The notes beneath the pieces were generated by a model. It was not told the DNA's origin and made no database searches. It saw only the letters and a program-made list of their open reading frames with translations. This document shows, in pieces, positions 56,264-64,000 of a DNA stretch of 64,000 bases. The position numbers and the translations under genes were made by a program. The stretch is from Termitomyces sp. T153 (Eukaryota; Basidiomycota; Agaricomycetes; Agaricales; Lyophyllaceae), in the NCBI GenBank assembly GCA_018296165.2, contig JACKQL020000011.1, forward strand, positions 186,001 through 250,000, written 5' to 3'. How positions within the stretch are numbered: position 1 is the first letter of the stretch; the number at the start of each line of letters is the position of its first letter.

Positions 56264-57884
56264 AGATTGCAAACAATAGGGTGGTGTAATTTCCCACAAA
56301 GAGTAAGGATAGAGGCTCAGAATAGATGGGATGTAAGGACAGGTGTTGCTGAGTCATGTCGAGGGGGTTTATATATGTAGATTCTAGCTGTAGAGACCCC
56401 AAAAACACTTGAGAGTCATCTACAGGAGGCTTTCCAGTGCTAGGGGTTAATTTGGAGATATCGCTTGCATTCTGAGCATCAAGATAAGGAGCTAACAGAT
56501 CTAGTTCCTTGACCTGATCATAAGGTAATCAGGTTATATCTCCAGCATGCCATAACACCTCAAATATTGCTTGTTTCTTTGACCCTGCATGATTAACAAT
56601 CTTATCAGCAGCCCATTCTACATCATGCTCAGGTTCAGTTTCAGACACTACCTGAGAATAAAGTCGACCAGGGAACCGTCTATCATCATTGGGATGGTGT
56701 ATCCTTAGCAGAGATGTGTGGAATACATCATGTATACCTTGCTGGAGCATGTGGGAGGGAAGTTGAATACAGAATGAGTGATTGCCATAGTCTTTGAGAA
56801 GTAAATAAGGACCAACAAACTTGGGAATTAGTTTACGTGCCAATCCCTTGGGAAATGTCATGTTTTTGGTCGACATGTATACAAACTCACCTTCCTTGAA
56901 TGGTATAGCAGTTTGTTTTCTGTTTGCATTTCTAGTTTGCTTAATGCACACTGAAAGAATGCAGTCATGTGCATCCATTATTGTGGTCTTCAAATGTTGG
57001 GCAAATACACAGACACCAGGGTACTCATTCTTACTGGCAGAGTTCCAAATCATCGAGCGAGGCAATCTCCCATAGTTTAGGAAAAAAGGTGAATAGCCAG
57101 TGCTTTCAGATCTGGCTGTGTTAATTGCAAACTCAATAGCTGGTAGCTTGGATATCCAATCCTTCTGGGTGGGGTTTATGCATTGGCAAATCATCTGGGT
57201 TATGGTTTGATTAGCATGCTCAGTTATTCCATCAGTTTCAGGGTGGTAGGAACCTGACATTTTTAATTGTATCCCTATCAAAGTATGAAGATGCGACCAG
57301 AATATACTTGTAAAGTAAGAGTCTCTGTCACTGACAATTGCTTTGGGAAGTCCATGTAGTTTATATATTTCACCAAATACAAGTTTGGCAATGTGCCTGG
57401 CAGTATAGTTTGTTCGACCTGGGATCAGGCGGACCATCCCTGTGAGGTGGTCTATAATTACTGTAAGTGAATTATACATAGCATCATGATTTTTTGATTT
57501 AGGTAATGGCCCAATGAAATCAATCCCAATTACTTTCCAAGGTTGAGTGGGTACAGGTAAGGGGTTCAATGTGCCATATGATTTGTGATTGGATGGCTTA
57601 CTCCACACGCAGGTCATACAGGTCTCACAAAAGGTGTGGACATCACTGCTCATGTGTTTCCACCACACATGTTCTTGTAGGTATGTCAGGGTCTTTCAAG
57701 CACTAAGATGTGCTAACATTGAGTGAGCCTCAGATATTATAATTTCCTGAACATTTTGACCAGATACTATTATTGCAGGTATGCATAACACTCTTTTCCC
57801 TTCAGTGTTTAAATAGAGTAGCTTATCATTTGTATACTCAAAATTCTTATATTCACATGGATTCTTGATTATGGATGCCAACAC
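56264..57884 (-). pseudogene. Integrase of G with C-terminal chromo-like domain
   Basis: A zinc-binding part (EAHSMLAHLSA, then CETCMTCVWSK), catalytic core GIDFIGPLPKSKNH (Asp), IVSDRDSYFTSIFW (Asp) and HPETDGITEHANQTI (Glu), and a barrel domain (FKEGEFVYMSTKNMTFP). The end reads VEWAADKIVNHAG and FEVLWHAGDIT, then after a TGA (expected Trp) LPYDQVKELDLL, a chromodomain-like fold. The frame stays open to about 56241, beyond the usual end. Stops at 57696 and 56526 break it; all three acids are kept. Confidence 0.85.
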
Positions 57885-58220
57885 TGGGTCATTCTCATAT
57901 TTACCACTGATGCTATTCAGTAGGTCAATTGGTTCTCATCCTCCAGCCATCATTTCAGCTAATGATACTGGATTCAGGGGTTCGATTAATTTGTGAAGCT
58001 TCTTTGATTGTTCTGATATTTCTTTATCTTGTGCCTGCTCAAGATCATCACTTTGCTTACATGCTGGAATTCATATGGTAAGTTTTTGTGTATCAACCTT
58101 GCCCTCCTTTCATTGCTGAGGGCCATTCAGCATGAAATGTTTGGCCACCCGAGCCACAAACTCCTTGGAGGTTTTTGGCCTCCCAGTCTCTGCTGCTGGT
58201 ATGACTTTTTGCCTGTAGGC

Positions 58221-59753
58221 TCATTTGGGCCTCATGCCACTTTCCTGTGTTGGTGGCATTAGCCCCTGTGCCTGATTGCAATAGTGATCAGCCTTGCTTG
58301 TTTCCAGGGGACTGACATTTTCATAGGTCAAATTCCCTGGTCTATTCTTGATGGCATTTGCTTTGGCCAACAAGTTTGTGCTCTTGCCCTCCATGCCAAC
58401 CAATACTGGCATGGATATCAGGTGAGTTGCCAATGTATCATTATTTATTACATCATGATACATGTATTCACTACAAGCCCTTACAGTACCTGGCTCATCA
58501 AATGAATACAATCGTGACAATGCATCTGATAAGATGTTATCAGCACCAGGTATGTAAATGACCTCAAAGTCAAATTCAGAAATTTTTTCCAACTATCGAG
58601 CCTGTCTTCCAGAAAGATTTTTCTGATTCAACAGATGAATCAACCCCTTGTGATTGGTATATCAGGTAAATTTTGTTCCCTGAAGAATATCACAGTACCT
58701 TAACATTGTTTTGACACCTGCCAGCATTTCAATTTCATGCACTGGATAATTTTGTTGTGCGGAATTTAGTTTTGCAGAGTAGAAAGTGGCTACTTTGGCC
58801 TTGCACCAGTCTGATCCCTGGCTGATAACACCAGCAATCCCTGTCCCACAACCATCGGTGACAACATTTACAGGGGCAGCACCTTTACCATAATCAAGGG
58901 GTTTATGGTGATGATCACAACATTTCATAGCTAAGCATTTAATATCTTCAAATGCACATTGGTGAGTGTACTCCCAATGGAAAGGGACAGTATCTCCTGT
59001 CAACTCATGTAACACTCCTATAGGAATGTGGACACAGTCAATATCATCAGCCAAGTATCCAGCTGCTCCTAAGAACCCTTGAAGTAAGTCATGGTTAGTC
59101 GGTGTCTTCCAACATGCTAATGCATCAACCTTATCAGGGTCCATGCATATGCCATTATTGTCAACCACATGGCCTAGAACTTTCAATTCTGGGCATAGGA
59201 ATCTTGTCTTATCCTTTCCAAGGTAAAGTTTCTCATGTTTTAAGATGTTGATCACAATCTTAATGTGTTGAACATGTTCCTCAAGTGTCTGTGAGTAGAT
59301 AATTATATCATCAAGGTAAACATCCATAAATCACCCAATATATGCAGAGAAAATATGGTTCATTAATGCTTGGTAAGTAGCTGGGGCATTACAGTCCCCT
59401 TGCTGTACTACGTTGCTGACCATATTGCCATCAGGGGTCATTATGGCAGTTCTCTCCACATGTTCTGGTATAATGCAAATTTGTTCGTAAGCATCTTTGC
59501 CATCCAATAGCAATTGATACCAACCTTTTGCCACTTGATGCAGGATTCCATCAATGTCAGGCAGTGGTGATGATCTTTTCACTGTGTTGGCATTCCAAGC
59601 TCTCAGATCAAAGACTGTGCAAAGTCGAGGTGATTCTCCTGATTTGCCTGGCTTGGGTATCAGCATGATTGGGACGGTGTTCCCACTGCTGGTGACCTTC
59701 CATTGCCCATTTTTGATGTATGCATCATGCTTCTCAGCCCATTGGCTCCACAT
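58221..59753 (-). pseudogene. Reverse transcriptase and RNase H of G
   Basis: RT from 59753 (WKVTSSGNTVPIMLIPKPGK, LCTVFDLRAWNANTVK, LLLDGKDAYEQICI), stop near 59329, then the intact catalytic box YLDDIIIYS and FLGAAGYLADDID. RNase H begins near 58900 (VVTDGCGTGIAGVISQG, PVHEIEMLAGVKTML) and ends with LSDALSRLYSF. Two or three stops separate the segments. Confidence 0.88.
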
Positions 59754-59981
59754 GGCTTCTGGACATCATGATGGCCACCAAGGATATATCCTATTGGGAT
59801 CGATCAAGTTTATTTCATGGTTAATAGCACATAATGGAGGTAAGGGTGTATCACTTGCCAATTTGCAGACTGGTTCTGCATAATGCCAAAGTTCCTCACG
59901 CACTACCTCTAGATTTTCTTCATACAATTCCATTGATCATGAAGCAAGTTGTGTCACACCTTTGCCTTCAAAAGGTAATGA

Positions 59982-60335
59982 TCAAGGTGATCCAACTACA
60001 ACGTGTTCAGGGTTAATACCAAAGGTGACTTGGTGTTGAAATAAGAAAGGTGTACCAAGAATAAGGTCATATCCTGACAAGTTAATGATATCAAAGTACC
60101 GTTGCTCAGATACAGATTGATATTCAAACTTGGCCATGGCACCAAAGTTGATTTGTGATCTTGATCCTTGTACTGCTAGCTGAACTGGGTCAGGAGAGGT
60201 GAGTTCCTTTCTTTTGATGTTTAGTTGTTGTACTAGGGTACTTGAGATGAAATCCCCCAGAGAACCTGAATCAATGAGTGCATGCACAGGGTGTCCATTG
60301 ATATGTACAACTATGACAAGAGGTTTAGGCACCAT
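59982..60335 (-). pseudogene. Protease of G
   Basis: ALIDSGSLGDFISS (retropepsin DSG) and YDLILGTPFLFQHQV, the typical second motif, in one 117-codon frame. It was part of a gag-pol polyprotein; stops on both sides are secondary. Confidence 0.85.
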
Positions 60336-63300
60336 TCATGATGGGTCCTTTACATAGGCTGCATTTTGCTGTATAGAGGGGTATGTACCAGCAGGTATCT
60401 GCTGTCCATTCAGCTCAAGGACATGCAGACGCCCATCTTCTACTTTCAGATGGAGCCGGCCAAAAGCTGAGGCCCACATCCATAGTAGATCAATCTCATA
60501 CTCACTATCAGCTAGTTCTGGTAGTAGGGGCTCCTCAAACAAGCTGGCGATGTAGTATTGAGGGTCATATGGGGCAGAGTAGGCTTCTGTCTCCAGCTTT
60601 TGGAGGGATTGTACTAATTGTTTGCGATACCAGCCAGCCAGGTTGAACATCTCATTTCCCAGCATGGCAATATCAATTCAAGTTCGGAACCCAAGATGGT
60701 AATCAAATATGTTACATGTAGGACCTTCTGTGGTCACCTTGAACCGGTGGTATGATTGCATGCAGCCTTCTTCATCCCCTGGATACGGGGCACCATGCTC
60801 AAGTATGTGTTGGGCATTCCAGGTGTAAACATCCAAGACAAGACATGTTTGATAGGCTGATCCATGGTTAAGGGGAGCCCCAGTTTGAGTGTGTCATATC
60901 TTTGCATACCATTCACCAATTGGAAAGTGAGTTTTCATTGCAGTATATCAACTTAGTACCTCAAAGGTGTCAAACACACCATCATGTACCATGATTTCAT
61001 TATGAGATACAGGTGTTGCACAGAAACGCCTTTCGTGGAACTGGAGCACATTGGCAGGGTTGCCAGGGTAGGGTTGCATGGTTTCTAGCATCTCCTTGGC
61101 CTTGTTGCACACAGCATTGCCCAGGCAATTTCGTCATGAGTCCACATCTAATAAGATCAATTTTTCTTCTGCTGACTCAATATACATTTTGTAGCGCTGA
61201 GGGAACTCCTTTGGGGGAGCCAGCATAACTTTGTCATCAAGTACAGAATTACTGAGTGAGTCAGTAGTCTGATATGATGATCCATTGCTTTCTTCTTCAT
61301 CAGATGTGATTTCTAAACTAGAGTTGGAGACTGACTGCAGCAAAGGGAGGGTATCATTCTCACTATTGCACTCTCCTATCATTCCAATTGATAGTTCAGT
61401 GGTTTCTCCAAGGCTATCAATGCGCAATTGCTCAGCCTGATCTACTGCAACTTGGATACCAAAAGCTGTCATGCCTGGAGGCTTTCCGTTGCTTGATTTC
61501 ATCTTGCTTTTCATGGGGCAGTTCCAGGCAAAATGTCCCTCCTGACTGCAAAGGAAGCATTTATTGGCTTCCTTAAGTGTTTCTTTTCTTCTCTGCTTAA
61601 GGGCATGCTTGGCTGATCACAGTTATGCTTAGGTGCATAAGAGTTCTCAGCCTGGAGGGAGGGTTTGTTGTTATTACTATTATTACCACTCCATTTGCTA
61701 GCTGGCATATGCCCAGGGTTGGTATTAGTCTTTCTACCAAAGGTTGATCAAAAGTTCTTTGCACAGTTGGCAGAGTATGGCTTTGCAGACTTGGAGACAT
61801 TGTCCCGCGATCTAGAAGTATGCAAGTGGTCTTGATTTCAACTAGGATTATTATGGTGGGACTGACTGCTGTTTCCAGCATAGTCTCTAAAATCCACATT
61901 ATCTGCCAGTTCCTGATACTCAGCTTCACATGCCATTGCCTTCCAAGAGGTATATTCTGGGTTCATGTGCTCATGGAGAAGTACCTTATGGAGAGAAGGT
62001 CTGAATCCGTTGAATAACTTTACTATGCAAGCCTGCTTACTATCAGCGCCTATGATGGTAAACAATTTGTTGAGATCTGCAACGTATTTGCAAACCGACT
62101 TATTTTCTTGAGTGAAGCTATTGAGCCTTTCTCGTTGCTGATTGCAAAAATCTATAGGAAAGCAGTAGTTGAACATTTCAATGAAAAATTTCCTTAACGA
62201 CCAGCATTCCAGGTCAATCGACACTCTACGAGTATAGAAAGTATAAGTGTTCCCAGTCAGGAATTTGGATAGCACCATGACCTGACATTTTTTCTCCACA
62301 TAGCCATATTTAATGTATGCCATACCATGCGTAAGGTATTTGTGGAAGGCTCTAATGTCTATGCGGCCATCATATTTCTCAGGCAGAGTGGGTTTGATTA
62401 TAGTTTACCTTGATTGTTTGTGTTTCAACCTATGGGAATGACCACAGGACCCCCGGCGGGATTGGTGACGTCCATGGTAGCAAGATGATGAACTCAAACT
62501 CAAGCTACTTGATGAGCTGGAGTCACTGGACTCGCTGCTATATTCAGAGCTTGTTTCCAAATCTGATTCGCTATCCGACAATGAATCTGAAGGCTCTGTA
62601 TCTCTGGACAACTCACATCGTTGTTGTTTCTCCAGGCATTCAAAGGCCCGACCCAGGGCATTTCTAGAAGTGATCTGGGTTATTGGCTTTGTTGCAGCCA
62701 TTAGGTCTGACTTGGTGCATTTCTCTCTGCTATCTGGCTTATATCTTGTCTTATGTCTCGAACCATCTGCTACTTTTTGAATAAGTGCTGCTAGTTTGTT
62801 TGATAGAGGTTCAGACCCAGTGTGGTCCTTCCTTTTATTATGTGACGTTTTCTTTTTCTTGTTACGTTTATTCATTTCGCAAGCTAACTTCTTTTTGTTG
62901 TGAAGGTAATCTAGTACTTCTTCTCATGATACTTCCCACTGAGCATCCTTGCCCTCCACTTCCTCACTTCATTGCATGTCACCACCGGCAATATCTCTGA
63001 CATTGGCAGTTAGGGTGTTTGGCTCCAGGGATTGAGTAGGCAGCAGGGTCTCAAGGTTGTGTCAAGAGTTGAATTCAGTGAGCAGATCCTGTTGAAACTC
63101 AGGATCCATCTTGGTCTCATCTATATTTATACCACCCCAGTTTCTGGAGTCAATAGTTTTTCCTTTGCTTTGCAAAGTTTTGCTAGCATTAGTGTCATTG
63201 TTAGAGAATGCAACTCTTTCCATTCTTCTGTCGACATATTCTCATTCTGTTTGAGACATGTTGTTGTGAGCTTTCTCAATGGCTTCATTTAGACCTTCTG

Positions 63301-63721
63301 TAGGTGTTGTCTCAAATTGTTCTCACATTTCCTTATGTTTGATAGCGGCCAAATCAGTAATGTATTGATCAACTAATACATCACGTTCTATGGTAGACGC
63401 ATCCTGATGATTGTCACCATCTGAGATGGAACTTGTTAAACTTGAGTTACCAAAGCTGATGTTTGCTGGAGAATCGTCATTTCCACCGGCCTGAAGCTCA
63501 GCGGCATCCACAATTTCAGTGGGCATCACAGTAGGGTTACTACTTGTGGAAGTACCATTGGAGGGTTCAAAACCCATCATGTCAGTCATCTGTGCCGTGC
63601 TAGGGCTGTCCGTCGTTCCCAAATGTCTGTTGACTGGTCTGGTGTTCCTAACTGCAGTCAGGCTCAGTCGACGGACACTTCTTCCAGCTGGCTGGTTTCG
63701 TAAAGAGTATCTAGTAGCCAT
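60336..63721 (-). pseudogene. gag region of G
   Basis: ATG at 63721 opens MATRYSLRNQPAGRSVRR. A Lys-rich then Ser/Asp/Glu-rich segment lies at 62875-62405. The capsid region is at 62323-61838 (VMVLSKFLTGNTYTFYTRR, QQRERLNSFTQENKSVCKY), followed by a CCHC zinc knuckle C-X2-C-X4-H-X4-C (61559-61518) and a segment up to 60336 with acidic repeats. Five or more stops break it. Confidence 0.8.
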
Positions 63722-63857
63722 TTTGTTAGTAGGTGAAATTTTTTATAGTGACTCACAGTGTTGGGAGTTCACAGTTGATCAGACCATGGGGGGCCAAGAC
63801 ATGAGAGTCAAGAGTTTTTTTTATAAAAGCTAGTTAGACTTGGGGCAGTTCAAAATA

Positions 63858-64000
63858 TGTAACGACAGCATCAGGTAATGGTGTTGTCACACTATAGAGT
63901 CTTAAGTCAACCGGTAGAACTGTTGTAAGTCTAGATTGAAAAAAGAGCTACTGTAAGACATTGTCTACAGTAATTTATATACAACTTGGTAATTGCAATA
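63858..64000 (-). repeat. 5' LTR of G (right), truncated by window end
   Basis: TGTAACGACAG onward aligns to 55607-55750 with few changes and is still aligned at the last base. Confidence 0.9.

Larger units (their letters stand above)
55607..64000 (-). mobile_element. Gypsy retrotransposon G (minus strand, runs past window end)
   Basis: LTR sequence begins TGTAATGACAG at 55607 and again TGTAACGACAG at 63858. Between them, gag, protease, RT, RNase H and integrase run on the minus strand in Gypsy order. It interrupts Copia RT. Frames are broken by a modest number of stops, many explicable as C-to-T changes, and the RT active site is intact, so it is not very old. Confidence 0.9.

Noticed and set aside
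63840..63860. Self-priming primer site in G
   Set aside because: The sequence next to the 5' LTR shows only broken similarity (agactt, cagttc) to LTR sequence and no TGG start; no firm call is possible.
1..64000. CRISPR arrays, bacterial operons, riboswitches
   Set aside because: No regularly spaced repeats with unique spacers and no prokaryotic signals; the window is eukaryotic.

Overview
This is a transposon-rich piece of a basidiomycete nuclear genome, very likely an Agaricomycete and perhaps Boletales. The reasons are short GT-AG introns (mostly 50-60 nt) in every host gene, an MDM34 gene and a Uds1-domain gene, two 34-residue seven-cysteine metallothioneins of the type known from ectomycorrhizal boletes such as Paxillus, a tRNA-Arg with an intron, and the mix of Gypsy, Copia and DIRS-like elements. 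The order-level placement is inference.

Positions 1-38215 are a nested stack of retroelements, and the order of insertion can be read from target-site duplications (TSDs). An old Gypsy chromovirus (F, ending at 15371) lost its RNase H region and was then entered by element C1 (5910-13585, TSD CCTCA) and by element A (ends at 2903). A decayed DIRS-like tyrosine-recombinase element (about 17580 onward) was entered inside its recombinase by element C2 (20426-37879, TSD CTAAT). C2 was in turn entered by another Gypsy, D (21731-32493, TSD GTGT/GCGT). A, C1, C2 and F share LTR ends. C1 and C2 have no reverse transcriptase and look like non-autonomous relatives of F. Their primer-binding site is the exact complement of the predicted 5' end of their own transcript, as in Tf1/sushi self-priming elements.

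The most striking feature is a gene on the strand opposite to pol, between pol and the 3' LTR, in both the A/C/F family and the unrelated D. In D it can be read through four exons joined by three phase-0 GT-AG introns. In D, C1, C2 and F one exon opens directly with a six-cysteine cluster that resembles a fungal Zn2Cys6 motif.

Positions 38216-50121 are a gene island with normal CpG content. It holds repeat remnants, a CorA-type Mg2+ transporter (minus), tRNA-Arg(TCT), two tandem metallothionein genes with shared promoter repeats, and a divergent pair made of a Uds1-domain coiled-coil protein (minus) and MDM34 of the ERMES complex (plus).

Positions 50122-64000 return to decay and transposons: a GH3-family glycosidase pseudogene, then a Copia element whose primer site matches the internal initiator-tRNA-Met type, itself broken at 55606 by a minus-strand Gypsy (G) that runs past the window end. 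G carries an extra 179-codon ORF that overlaps the end of pol and reaches into the LTR.
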